From the NCBI RefSeq assembly GCF_023333595.1, contig NZ_JAIQZM010000027.1, forward strand, positions 1 to 64,000: DNA of 64,000 bases, read 5' to 3'. Positions 7,811-16,213 of the stretch are shown here, piece after piece. The notes below the pieces were generated by a model, which saw only the letters and a list, made by a program, of their open reading frames with translations, had not been told where the DNA came from and made no database searches. A program made the position numbers and the translations under genes. This DNA comes from Argonema galeatum A003/A1 (GTDB lineage: Bacteria > Cyanobacteriota > Cyanobacteriia > Cyanobacteriales > Aerosakkonemataceae). How positions within the stretch are numbered: position 1 is the first letter of the stretch; each line of letters opens with the position of its first letter.

Positions 7811-8695
7811 CTAAGGAGCCACCAGTTCATAAACTTGCTCTTCGCCCAAGGGATTGCGAACCATTAATCTCAGAAGACCGTTGCTTGGAAGTGGGACAAC
7901 AGTGTCGAACAAACCCGTAGGACTAACATCTACAGGTAAATCGTTGAGAAAAACCGAATTAATTGGATTGACAACCCCACTTACCCGAACTTTACCAGTA
8001 TCTGGTGCTGGCAAAAGTTGTACGCTGACTCGGACATTTCCAGATATCAAACTAGGAGGTGTAGGAGGGTTTCCGGGTACGATAACAGAAGCATAGCCCG
8101 CACTGACCGCTTCGGTTCGATCGGCAGCGCTGACTGCGACTATCCCATCCACAGTAATAACCCGTGTTTCGCCGTTGGGCACAACTTCAACCACAAACTC
8201 TGTACCGCGCACTCCGGCAACGCCACCTGGTGTTTGAACGGAAAAGCGCGATTGAGGGTTGCTAAAGCTGCGAACTTTGGCTCGCACCCGTCCCCTATTC
8301 ATTGCCAGATCCGTGGTACTGGAACCATTGCGACCTCTGCTGAGATTTTTCACTCGGACATTGGTGTTTTCTGAAACGTCAAGGTTGCCAATGCCATTAT
8401 CTACCGCCAGTTTAGCGCTAGAGCCATTACCAGTGGTGATGCCTTCTCCCGATCGGCGCAGGCGATCGCCCACTTTTGCAGAGCGTGCTTGCAAAGCTTT
8501 GAGAGATTCGTAACCATAACTTACGTTGCCGTTAACCTCTACTATTTCCAGATAGCGTTCTTGACTCAGCCGTGGAGCCCCACCGCCAAACACCGGCACT
8601 GAACCGGCTATTAAGATTCCCGTTACTAGCAATAAGCTCAAGATTATAGTTCTAGGTGTTCTGAACAAATGGGTGAGTGTCTTCATGTTTGGCAT
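7811..8695 (-). CDS. FecR-domain secreted protein
   Basis: 294 residues. Signal peptide or anchor at about residues 13-36 (LSLLLVTGILIAGSVPVFG). A FecR domain spans about residues 45-200, with GDRLRRSGEGITTGNGSSAKL, GGVAGVRGTEFVVEV and ITVDGIVAV typical of cyanobacterial FecR proteins. The tail (about 205-294) is a proline-flanked beta-like domain. Unlike FecR of iron signalling there is no sigma factor or TonB receptor nearby. The next gene on the strand is a CHASE2 adenylate cyclase, so a periplasmic partner of that sensor is the likeliest role. A second ATG three codons in is an equally good start. Confidence 0.85.
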   Translation of the reverse strand: MPNMKTLTHLFRTPRTIILSLLLVTGILIAGSVPVFGGGAPRLSQERYLEIVEVNGNVSYGYESLKALQARSAKVGDRLRRSGEGITTGNGSSAKLAVDNGIGNLDVSENTNVRVKNLSRGRNGSSTTDLAMNRGRVRAKVRSFSNPQSRFSVQTPGGVAGVRGTEFVVEVVPNGETRVITVDGIVAVSAADRTEAVSAGYASVIVPGNPPTPPSLISGNVRVSVQLLPAPDTGKVRVSGVVNPINSVFLNDLPVDVSPTGLFDTVVPLPSNGLLRLMVRNPLGEEQVYELVAP

Positions 8696-8802
8696 TTACA
8701 GTTATGCTGAAGCTGAACCATTCTTAATGGTTTCATACAAGACGCACCCATTCAGGAAATTGTCCCACTAATAACATAGATAAACGCTACACTCTCTGGT
8801 GT

Positions 8803-11298
8803 ATGCCTAATACTTCAGCTTTCCCGCTCTATAGAGCCATAGATCGTCACCCCCTAACAGTTACACCTGATACGCCAGTTTACCAGGCGATCGCGCTGAT
8901 GAGTCAGGCGCGATCGAGCTGCGTTTTAGTGGTTGATCGGCAGCAGTTAATAGGGAACGGACGTGGTTCCATAAAGGGTATTTTTACAGAGCGGGATGTC
9001 GTTAAAGCTACAGCGGAGAATAGACTTATAGAAGATATGGCGATCGCAGAGGTGATGACCCAGCAGCCCTTTACCCTGAAAGAAGCCGAAGCGCAAGATA
9101 TTGTAGTGCTGCTCAAACTGTTCCGTCAAGGTAAATTTCGCCATCTGCCCATTGTAGACGACCACGATACTTTGGTCGGCCTGATCACCCACCAAAGTAT
9201 TCGAGAAGTGGTGAAACCAGCAGATTGGATGCGCTTAAGGCGAGTTGCAGAAGTGATGACAACTGAGGTAGTCCACGCGCCCTTGAATGGATCTTTACTA
9301 CAGTTGACCCAGATGATGGCACAAAAGTGTGTAAGTAGCGTGGTAATTGCCACAGAGGCAGAGGGAAAGCTTGAGTCCAATTCGCCCCAGAGATCGAAGT
9401 TGCTGCCCGTAGGGATTGTTACAGAACGCGATATCCTGCAATTTCGAGTTTTAGGTTTAGACTTCAACGAAACTAGAGTCCAAACAGTGATGAGTAGTCC
9501 CCTGTTGCCCATTGGACCCACGGATTCCCTGATCGCCGCCCACGAGCAAATGCGGCTGCATCGGATTCGGCGGTTGGTGGTTTTGGGAGATGTTGGGGAA
9601 CTGCTGGGTATCATCACTCAAACCAGTATGCTCCAAGCGCTAGATCCGATCGAAGTAGATGCCTCCATAGAAGCTTTGCAGCAAGTAGTTGACGAACGGA
9701 CAACAGAACTTTCGCAAGCCAACAAGCAATTAGAACGGGAAATTCAGGAACACCAGCAAACTGAGGCGGCATTGCGGTTATCGCAAGCTCGTCTGGCTGG
9801 AATTCTCAATATTGCCGAGGATGCCATTATCTCGGTAGACGAACAAATGCGGGTTCAACTTTTCAACCAAGGCGCAGAAAAAATCTTTGGTTACACTGCC
9901 GCTGAGGTTTTATACCAGCCAATTGACCTGCTTTTGCCTTCCGGCTTCACCACAGCTCATCGCCAGCACATCTTTACCTTGTTGCAATCCACTGATGTTA
10001 GGCAAAAAATGGGAGGGCGTCGGGAAATTTGGTTGCGGCGCAAAGATCGCACCGAGTTTCCAGCTGAAGCTTCTATTTCCCAGATGGATGTGGGAGATGG
10101 AAGCATCTGGACGATTATTCTGCGCGACATCAGCGATCGCAAGCAGACGGAAGAGTCGCTGCGACACCAAATGGCGCGGGAGCGGCTCGTGGCAGCAATT
10201 TCCCTGCGAATTCGTCAGTCGTTGGACATAGACACAATTCTTAATACCACCGTCGCCGAAGTGCGACAATTTCTCAAGGCCGATCGAGTGATGATTTATC
10301 GTTTTAACGCCGATTGGAGTGGGGTTGTGGCGGTAGAATCTGTTGGCCCTGGCTGGACTGCCATTCTGCAAACAACAATCATAGACCCCTGCTTTGGAGA
10401 AAGTTATGTCCACCGTTACCGAGAAGGTCGCATCCAGACTATTGAGGATATCTATACCGCTTCTTTGGATCGGTGTCACATCAACTTACTATCTCAGTTT
10501 CAGATCAGAGCAAACTTGGTGGTTCCCATTATAAAAGAGAACAGGGGAGCTTTTGTGCAGGAGAGCGAGGGAGAAAAAGAGCGGGAGAGCGATTTTTCCT
10601 TCCCTCCCTCATCTACTCCCCCATTTCATCTTTGGGGGCTGCTGTCGGCTCATCAATGTTCGAGGTCTAGACGGTGGCAGGAGTGGGAGATAGATTTGCT
10701 CAAGCAACTGGCAACGCAAGTGGCGATCGCACTTCAGCAAGCGGAACTATACCAACAGTTGGTAGCAGTGAATCAACAGCTGCTGCAATTAGCTTCTTTA
10801 GATGGCTTAACCCAGGTAGCAAATCGTCGTCGGTTTGACGAATACCTCAACTCTGAGTGGCGGCGGCTGCTACGGGAGAAAGAACCTCTGTCCCTGATTA
10901 TGTGCGACGTAGACTTTTTCAAAGCTTACAACGACTCCTACGGTCATATAGCAGGCGACATCTGTTTGCAGAAAGTTGCCGATGCTCTAGCTCAAGCCAT
11001 CAGACGCCCAGCCGATCTGGTAGCCCGTTACGGGGGCGAAGAATTTGCCGTTATTCTGCCCAACACCGATGCTACAGGAGCGGTTTGCGTAGCCCAGGAG
11101 ATCCGCTCCAAAATAGCAGCTTTGGAAATTGACCATCCCAAGTCTGGCGTAAGCAAGTATATTACGCTCAGTTTCGGAGTCGCCAGCACCGTTCCTGAGC
11201 ATCAATCCTCTCCTGGTAAACTGATTGCAGCCGCAGACGAAGCGCTCTATCAAGCAAAAGCACAAGGGCGCGATCGCGCGATCGCCCACACTACCTAA
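8803..11298 (+). CDS. CBS-PAS-GAF-GGDEF diguanylate cyclase with a possible bilin-binding GAF domain
   Basis: 831 residues, no membrane segments. Two pairs of CBS motifs (about 8-285), a coiled coil (about 287-325), a PAS domain (about 327-440), a GAF domain (about 460-655) and a GGDEF domain (about 668-828). The GAF domain contains Cys558-His559 in DRCHINLLSQFQIRANLVVPI-like context. This is the position of the chromophore Cys in cyanobacteriochromes, so light sensing is plausible. The active site is GGEEF (744-748), and an inhibitory RxxD site (735-738) sits five residues before it, so active, feedback-inhibited c-di-GMP synthesis is expected. A polypurine/polypyrimidine insert (10561-10625) lengthens a GAF loop. 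CBS pairs usually bind adenosyl nucleotides. The divergent neighbour operon makes cAMP. Confidence 0.9.
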   Translation: MPNTSAFPLYRAIDRHPLTVTPDTPVYQAIALMSQARSSCVLVVDRQQLIGNGRGSIKGIFTERDVVKATAENRLIEDMAIAEVMTQQPFTLKEAEAQDIVVLLKLFRQGKFRHLPIVDDHDTLVGLITHQSIREVVKPADWMRLRRVAEVMTTEVVHAPLNGSLLQLTQMMAQKCVSSVVIATEAEGKLESNSPQRSKLLPVGIVTERDILQFRVLGLDFNETRVQTVMSSPLLPIGPTDSLIAAHEQMRLHRIRRLVVLGDVGELLGIITQTSMLQALDPIEVDASIEALQQVVDERTTELSQANKQLEREIQEHQQTEAALRLSQARLAGILNIAEDAIISVDEQMRVQLFNQGAEKIFGYTAAEVLYQPIDLLLPSGFTTAHRQHIFTLLQSTDVRQKMGGRREIWLRRKDRTEFPAEASISQMDVGDGSIWTIILRDISDRKQTEESLRHQMARERLVAAISLRIRQSLDIDTILNTTVAEVRQFLKADRVMIYRFNADWSGVVAVESVGPGWTAILQTTIIDPCFGESYVHRYREGRIQTIEDIYTASLDRCHINLLSQFQIRANLVVPIIKENRGAFVQESEGEKERESDFSFPPSSTPPFHLWGLLSAHQCSRSRRWQEWEIDLLKQLATQVAIALQQAELYQQLVAVNQQLLQLASLDGLTQVANRRRFDEYLNSEWRRLLREKEPLSLIMCDVDFFKAYNDSYGHIAGDICLQKVADALAQAIRRPADLVARYGGEEFAVILPNTDATGAVCVAQEIRSKIAALEIDHPKSGVSKYITLSFGVASTVPEHQSSPGKLIAAADEALYQAKAQGRDRAIAHTT

Positions 11299-11351
11299 AA
11301 CTACTTTCCCCTTTCGGAAAGCACAAGTAGTGCGATACAATACCGAAATCC

Positions 11352-11474
11352 AGTCGGTTCTGGTGGGGATCAGCCACCAGAGGTAACGGGGAAAGAACGG
11401 TGAAAGTCCGTCGCTGTCCCGCAACTGTTATGAAACCATCCCTTTTGGTATCTAAGTCAGAATGCCTGCCGACT
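11352..11474 (+). promoter_or_regulatory. Cobalamin (AdoCbl) riboswitch
   Basis: P1 arms AGTCGG (11352-11357) and CCGACT (11469-11474) close the structure. A hairpin TCTGGTGG/CCACCAGA follows. Core motifs then appear in order: AACGGGGAA, CGGTGAAAGTCCG, GCTGTCCCGCAACTGT (B12 box region) and AAGTCAGAATGCCTGCC. This is the cobalamin riboswitch consensus. The structure ends 36 bases before the cbtB start, and the intervening GAGG is probably hidden when B12 binds. B12 is expected to lower expression of cbtB and probably of the genes downstream. Confidence 0.93.
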
Positions 11475-11509
11475 TGAACATCACCCCTGAAAACATCTGC
11501 GAGGTACGG

Positions 11510-11698
11510 ATGACTGCTCATTCTATTTCTGTCCGAAAAAAAGCGATAAGTTTGACTTTATCGCGCCCTGTACAAGCGACACTCTACTTATCGCTCTCCT
11601 CTGCGATCCTCTGGACGGTGTATTTCTCCACCTATCCGCCAGCGCATAACAATTTGCATTCTCTGCGTCACCACACTTTGACAGTTAGTTGTCATTAG
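11510..11698 (+). CDS. cbtB: CbtB-type cobalt transporter subunit
   Basis: 62 residues. One membrane segment (about 22-40, LYLSLSSAILWTVYFSTYP) is followed by a His-rich C-terminus (PPAHNNLHSLRHHTLTVSCH). That layout, one helix followed by His residues and a terminal CH, is typical of CbtB. The start chosen is ATG at 11510, five bases after GAGG; an upstream in-frame ATG at 11462 lies inside the riboswitch and is not credible. The gene directly follows a cobalamin riboswitch, which supports a role in cobalt uptake. No CbtA-like protein with five helices is present; the next gene encodes a different membrane protein. The stop codon lies in a TTAGTCATTAG heptamer. Confidence 0.85.
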   Translation: MTAHSISVRKKAISLTLSRPVQATLYLSLSSAILWTVYFSTYPPAHNNLHSLRHHTLTVSCH

Positions 11699-11706
11699 TC
11701 ATTAGC

Positions 11707-11790
11707 GATCTCCTTTCAAAGAATGTAGAGACGTTGCATGCAACGTCTCTACAAGGGTTCAAGGGTTAGCACCTTTAATTTCTGGAGATG
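11707..11790. mobile_element. 84-bp palindromic element (copy 2, inverted)
   Basis: Reverse-complement copy of the element at 4835-4918, with the 28-bp palindrome at 11725-11752 and ends GATCTCC/GGAGATG. It lies between cbtB and the next gene of the cobalt locus and may affect read-through of the transcript. Confidence 0.7.
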
Positions 11791-11879
11791 TCTATTAGTC
11801 ATTGGTTAGCAGGGACTTTCCCATTTGTCCCGATAAATTTAGATGCTAAATGGTTCTTTCGTGTCAAATATGCTGCTTT

Positions 11880-11934
11880 GGACACGGCATATTTAAATCT
11901 TTTGTATGACCGACATATTTATGATGCCGTGTCC
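11880..11934. repeat. 55-bp element with 11-bp perfect inverted ends
   Basis: GGACACGGCAT at 11880-11890 is exactly inverted at 11924-11934. The AT-rich interior has no coding potential. I saw only this copy in the window. Confidence 0.55.
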
Positions 11935-11993
11935 CTACAAAAATGTTCATAAAGAACATTTGCATAATGATTCCGAAAAACCCCAAAGAACAA

Positions 11994-13166
11994 ATGACAA
12001 CTAACAAAAATATTTTGATAGCTGCTCTTGCATTGATAGCGCTAGCTTGCTTGCGGTTGAGTGGGGCAGGGGTAGCACAATCCCCCCAACCAACAGTAAA
12101 ATTGACAACGGAACCCTCCGTTGGGCAGTTGTTACCCTTTGAAGCAGAAGCAGCGACACCTCAATTGCCAGCGCGTCTAACGCTACAAGCGCTCAATGCA
12201 GCTGGTAAACCCCTAAAGGGTGCCAAAATTCACCTCACTATTCTCACGCCGCCTAAAAATCCCTGGTTTAGTACCGATTTCCCCATAGTGGAGGGAACAA
12301 AGTTACTGGATATTGAAACTATTGCTCCTAGTGGCAAACTGCAAGTCGAGCAAATTTTGCCTATTCGGGGTAAATATGAGCTACTGGTAAAAGTTACCCC
12401 AGTCGTTGCCAATCAATTTAAGCCGATTCAGCAAACTCTGACCTTATTGGTGCCTGAAAATGCCGTCAAATGGCGCAACTTTGGCATTTTAGTAACGATT
12501 CTGTTGCTGGTAGGATTGGGGGGTGGCTGGATAATCGGAGGGAAACAAAAAATTCAGCCAGGAGAAATAGCACCGGAGCGGGTGCGATTATTGTTGAGTG
12601 GAACAACTGTAATTGCGATCGCAACCCTACTATTCGTAAACATCAGCGCTGAACTCGCAGAATCTCAGCCTCATGAACATCAGTCTCATGAAGATTCGCG
12701 ACAAAGAGAAAACGCAGCCATTACCACTTCTTCAGGAATAAAACTCGAATTAACCGGAGATAACAACGCAACAGTAGGTCAACTTGCTAAGTTTAAAATT
12801 CAAGCAATTGACACTAAAACAAATAAACCAGCTAGCAATTTAGCCTTGAAAATCAAGACAATTCAGTTAGAAGATAATTGGGTGGCGTTTGCCTATACTG
12901 GAACGACAGATGCCAAGGGAGAATTTGAATGGCGTCATCAATTTTTCGATGGCGCACCCCACCAAGTAGAGGTAGAATTTGCTAACAAAAATCGTACAGC
13001 AACTGAATTTTTACCTTTGCAAGTGAACAGAGCGATCGCCGTACAAGGCATAGCGCCTCCCCTGTCAGTGCGATTAATTGCCCTAGCTTATTTTACGGGC
13101 ATAATCGGAATAGGCTTACTATTAGGACTGCGATTGCGCCAACGTACAGCAGAGAGATTTCAGTAA
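11994..13166 (+). CDS. Membrane protein with His-rich loop in the cobalamin-riboswitch locus (putative cobalt uptake)
   Basis: 390 residues from the chosen ATG. It has a signal peptide (about 1-28), an extracytoplasmic beta domain (about 35-150), two adjacent membrane segments (about 153-176 and 190-212), and a His/Glu-rich patch QPHEHQSHEDS (about 217-227). A second Ig-like domain (about 238-348) and a C-terminal membrane helix (about 355-380) follow. I do not know a named family for the full protein. The His patch and its place between cbtB and DUF1636-cobW suggest metal binding in cobalt import. Earlier in-frame ATGs at 11943 (inside a hairpin) and 11967 are possible; 11994 gives the cleanest signal peptide. 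It ends two bases before the next gene. Confidence 0.75.
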   Translation: MTTNKNILIAALALIALACLRLSGAGVAQSPQPTVKLTTEPSVGQLLPFEAEAATPQLPARLTLQALNAAGKPLKGAKIHLTILTPPKNPWFSTDFPIVEGTKLLDIETIAPSGKLQVEQILPIRGKYELLVKVTPVVANQFKPIQQTLTLLVPENAVKWRNFGILVTILLLVGLGGGWIIGGKQKIQPGEIAPERVRLLLSGTTVIAIATLLFVNISAELAESQPHEHQSHEDSRQRENAAITTSSGIKLELTGDNNATVGQLAKFKIQAIDTKTNKPASNLALKIKTIQLEDNWVAFAYTGTTDAKGEFEWRHQFFDGAPHQVEVEFANKNRTATEFLPLQVNRAIAVQGIAPPLSVRLIALAYFTGIIGIGLLLGLRLRQRTAERFQ

Positions 13167-13168
13167 AG

Positions 13169-13546
13169 ATGCAACACATTTTGTTTGTTTGTAAAACCTG
13201 TGCCACTGTTTGGAAACAGGGAAAACCAGAAGGAAAAAGCGGCGGTCAACAACTGTTAGAAGACCTAAGCGAACTGCACCAAAACTGGGATTTAAAAGAT
13301 AACTTTCCCATTCAAGAAGTTCAGTGCATGAGCGCGTGCAGTCATTCCTGTACCGTCTCTTTTGTCGCTACAGGCAAATACACCTACCTATTTGGCGATT
13401 TACCAGTTCAAGATAGCGCAGCTGCCATACTGGAGTGTGCCGCTCAATACTATGCCAAACCAGATGGTTCGCTCCCTTGGTCGGAGCGACCCGAACCGCT
13501 GAAAAAAGGCATATTGGCAAAAATTCCACCCATCGGGGTATTTTAG
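13169..13546 (+). CDS. DUF1636 putative metal-binding protein
   Basis: 125 residues. The pattern CKTC near the N-terminus and CMSACSHSC in the middle, with a further Cys near residue 91, resembles a thioredoxin-like ferredoxin fold and matches DUF1636, which I recall beside cobalamin or CobW genes. No signal peptide, so it is cytoplasmic. It starts two bases after the membrane-protein gene and 28 bases before cobW, so it is part of the same unit. It could bind cobalt or an iron-sulfur cluster. The biochemical role is unknown to me. Confidence 0.8.
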   Translation: MQHILFVCKTCATVWKQGKPEGKSGGQQLLEDLSELHQNWDLKDNFPIQEVQCMSACSHSCTVSFVATGKYTYLFGDLPVQDSAAAILECAAQYYAKPDGSLPWSERPEPLKKGILAKIPPIGVF

Positions 13547-13574
13547 ATTTTAGATTTTAGATTAAGGAGCTTTT

Positions 13575-14633
13575 ATGGCTGGAAAGATTCCTGTTACTGT
13601 GATTACTGGCTTTCTCGGTAGCGGCAAAACAACCTTGATTCGTCAGATGCTACAGAACAATCAAGGTCGCAGAATAGCAGTTCTGGTAAACGAGTTTGGT
13701 GAGCTAGGAATAGATGGGGAATTGCTGCGCTCGTGCCAAGTTTGCGATGAGGAAGAAGATGCTGCTAGCAATATTGTCGAACTCACCAATGGTTGCCTTT
13801 GTTGCACCGTTCAAGAAGAATTTCTCCCCACTATGCAACAAATTTTGCAGCGTAGAGATAAGCTGGATTGCATACTAATCGAAACATCGGGATTGGCTTT
13901 ACCCAAACCATTAATTCAAGCATTTCGCTGGCCGGAAATTCGCACGGGTGCCACAGTGGATGGTGTGGTAACTGTGGTGGACTGCGAAGCTGTTTCGGCG
14001 GGTACGCTAGCAAGCGATCTCAATGCTTTAAATGCTCAACGACAAGCAGATCCAAATCTAGATCACGAAACGCCGCTCGAAGAACTTTTTGAAGACCAAC
14101 TCGCTTGTGCTGACTTAGTGCTGTTGACTAAAGTCGATCGGGTAGATTCCCAAACTCAAACTCAGGTGCAAAACTGGCTCAGACAACAGTTACCTCAATC
14201 GGTGAAAATTGTCCCTTGCGAACAAGGAAATATTAATCCAGAATTGCTATTGGGATTCAATGCTTCTGTAGAGGATAATTTGGACAATCGTCCCAGTCAT
14301 CATGATGAGGAAGAAGACCACGACCATGATGAAGAAATTAACTCGATTCATTTGATTTTAGATAAAACGTTTGAGCCACAAGCTTTGGTAGCTAAACTGG
14401 AAGATTTAGTAAAAAAATTGGAGATTTATCGGATTAAAGGTTTTGTCGAAGTTTTGAATAAGCCGATGCGGTTAGTGCTGCAAGGAGTGGGCGATCGCAT
14501 AGAATACTTCTACGATCGTCCTTGGCAACCTTCCGAACTGCGTCAAACAAAATTGGTGTTTATTGGTCGGGCTCTTGACAAAAGTCAAATTCAGTCAGCA
14601 CTTTTAGACATGATAGAGAATCCGCTTCTATAA
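13575..14633 (+). CDS. cobW: CobW-family GTPase (cobalt chaperone)
   Basis: 352 residues of the COG0523 family. Walker A GFLGSGKT is at residues 11-18. The metal-binding CxCC motif is in TNGCLCCTVQEEF (about residues 74-86). GTPase base recognition is by LTKVD (about 188-192). A His/Asp/Glu-rich insert SHHDEEEDHDHDEE (about 240-253) can hold metal, and the C-terminal CobW_C domain follows. The riboswitch at the head of the locus and the cbtB neighbour favour cobalt, and CobW is thought to deliver Co(II) to the aerobic cobaltochelatase. Zinc-specific paralogues exist, so the call depends on context. TTTTAGATTTTAG repeats and GGAGC lie just before the ATG. Confidence 0.92.
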   Translation: MAGKIPVTVITGFLGSGKTTLIRQMLQNNQGRRIAVLVNEFGELGIDGELLRSCQVCDEEEDAASNIVELTNGCLCCTVQEEFLPTMQQILQRRDKLDCILIETSGLALPKPLIQAFRWPEIRTGATVDGVVTVVDCEAVSAGTLASDLNALNAQRQADPNLDHETPLEELFEDQLACADLVLLTKVDRVDSQTQTQVQNWLRQQLPQSVKIVPCEQGNINPELLLGFNASVEDNLDNRPSHHDEEEDHDHDEEINSIHLILDKTFEPQALVAKLEDLVKKLEIYRIKGFVEVLNKPMRLVLQGVGDRIEYFYDRPWQPSELRQTKLVFIGRALDKSQIQSALLDMIENPLL

Positions 14634-14655
14634 CCCCCTTTATCTCGATCTGCTA

Positions 14656-14681
14656 TAGAGACGTTTCATGAAACGTCTCTA
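14656..14681. repeat. 26-bp palindrome between convergent genes
   Basis: TAGAGACGTTTCA followed by its exact inverse. It resembles the core of the 84-bp element but lacks the flanks. It lies between the ends of cobW (+) and cupB (-) and could terminate both. Confidence 0.6.
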
Positions 14682-14721
14682 CAATTGTAAAGGTCGTAGG
14701 AGATAGCAAATCCTCTATATC

Positions 14722-16020
14722 CTACCTATAATCCTGTCTCTGAATATCCCGCAAACGAGCTTCCTGACGCTTAAATCGGTCAATTTGCGCTTCAAAGAAA
14801 GCGCGATTAGCTTGTAAATGTTTCGGATTAGAATCGTCTAAAGGATAAAGCAACGCTTGTCGCAATGCTTGAATTACAGCTGAGGTAACGTTGTACATCG
14901 ATCGCTGAAAACTAATCCCCAGTTGGATTAACATATCATCTTCACCTCGGCAGTGTTTGCTATAGTAATCGACCAGGTATGGTGGCAAGAAGTGAAGCAT
15001 ATCCTGCATCAACAATGTGGGGGGAATACCAGCTGTACCTACTGGAAAAACATCGGCATAAAGAATACCGTAGTGGAAATCTTTCTGCTCATCAGGAACT
15101 TGTTTAGCTTGAGCGTTGTAAGACTTAGTACCCCGGAATGGAGCGGTGCGATAGAAAACAGCTTCTACATAAGGTAATGCTGCTTCGTATAGCCACATGA
15201 AACCTTTTGATTTGGGGATGATTTCGTACATTTCGCCACGAATGTAGACGTGGTGATAAATGGGACGACCCGCCACTGCAAATATGCCATTTACGAGAAA
15301 ATTCATCGCATCGGGGACATTTTTGATATCGCCAGAATCGTAGCGATCGCTCATTTCAAAGAAAACCGGAGCCATCACTTCCCAGAACAATCCCAGATTG
15401 CTATAGTAAGATAATTGCCGCACCTGTTCCAAAAACATATCTGGAAACAGCTTATAGAGTCCCAACATCGCTGGGTTGCCTTGAAAATAAGCCTTAATTG
15501 CCCGATCTGCATTAGCTTTATATTCATCGCTATCCAAGTAGGGGTCAAATTTTCCGCCCATACCTCTATGCCAAAGCATCGCACGCATACAAGCTTCGGC
15601 AAATTCCATGTTGATGCGATCGTGCCACAAGTGATGAAATAACTTCGGCATTTTGAAAGTTTCGCCCTTCTCCATAAACGCCAAAAGTTCAGGATGGGCA
15701 GTAGCAGCACCTTTTTGCCAAATTCGCAAATCGGCATCATCTCCGGCGTAATGATTGTGTAGCTCTAAATACTCTTTCGGCAGGAAGTATTTAAAGAAAG
15801 GAAACGGATTCAAAAATTCGCGCTCAGCAATATAAAGTAAGTCGCGCCAGTAGAAATCCATCGGTACAGCATAAGCTTTATAAAGACCGATGATTTGCAT
15901 GAGATTTTCCGGCGTATCCGGTAGCATCGCGCCGCCTGCTTCTAGGCGATGAATTACGCCAGCAAATTCATGGGTAGAAGGAGGCAATTTGGTTTCCGGT
16001 TTAATTGGAGTTTGTAACAT
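14722..16020 (-). CDS. cupB: CO2 hydration protein of the NDH-1 CO2-uptake complex (CupB/ChpX type)
   Basis: 432 residues of the CupA/CupB (ChpY/ChpX) family, recognisable by LEAGGAMLPDTPENLMQIIGLYK near the start. The family sits on the NDH-1MS or NDH-1MS' complex at the thylakoid and converts CO2 to bicarbonate using redox energy. No membrane helices are evident. It follows ndhF, a carbonic anhydrase gene and ndhD on the same strand. No cupS follows, which favours the constitutive ndhF4-ndhD4-cupB set over the inducible ndhF3-ndhD3-cupA-cupS set. The CupA/CupB choice is by context, not by alignment. His residues in LFHHLWHDR are candidate zinc ligands. Confidence 0.87.
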   Translation of the reverse strand: MLQTPIKPETKLPPSTHEFAGVIHRLEAGGAMLPDTPENLMQIIGLYKAYAVPMDFYWRDLLYIAEREFLNPFPFFKYFLPKEYLELHNHYAGDDADLRIWQKGAATAHPELLAFMEKGETFKMPKLFHHLWHDRINMEFAEACMRAMLWHRGMGGKFDPYLDSDEYKANADRAIKAYFQGNPAMLGLYKLFPDMFLEQVRQLSYYSNLGLFWEVMAPVFFEMSDRYDSGDIKNVPDAMNFLVNGIFAVAGRPIYHHVYIRGEMYEIIPKSKGFMWLYEAALPYVEAVFYRTAPFRGTKSYNAQAKQVPDEQKDFHYGILYADVFPVGTAGIPPTLLMQDMLHFLPPYLVDYYSKHCRGEDDMLIQLGISFQRSMYNVTSAVIQALRQALLYPLDDSNPKHLQANRAFFEAQIDRFKRQEARLRDIQRQDYR

Positions 16021-16056
16021 TTTCAGTTCCTTTAATTACTCAATACGGATTGTAGA

Positions 16057-16123
16057 GTAGGGGCGGGTTTTGACTTTAATCTGATCGATAGGAATCAAGC
16101 TCTTTGGCTAAACCAGCCCCTAC
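16057..16123. repeat. GTAGGGGC-ended inverted-repeat element
   Basis: GTAGGGGCGGGTTTTG at the left and CTAAACCAGCCCCTAC at the right are imperfect inverses. It lies between ndhD4 and cupB inside the operon. Confidence 0.55.
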
Positions 16124-16213
16124 CCATTTGGAGCGAGCATTTGCGTAAACGATATAAGAGAGATCTAAAATTGTTTGGGCGTGATTGTAATCAAAAACAA
16201 CACAATTCAGAAT

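Noticed and set aside
11462-11509. Upstream ATG as the cbtB start
   Set aside because: It lies inside the riboswitch core; ATG at 11510 has a ribosome site and gives the expected protein length.
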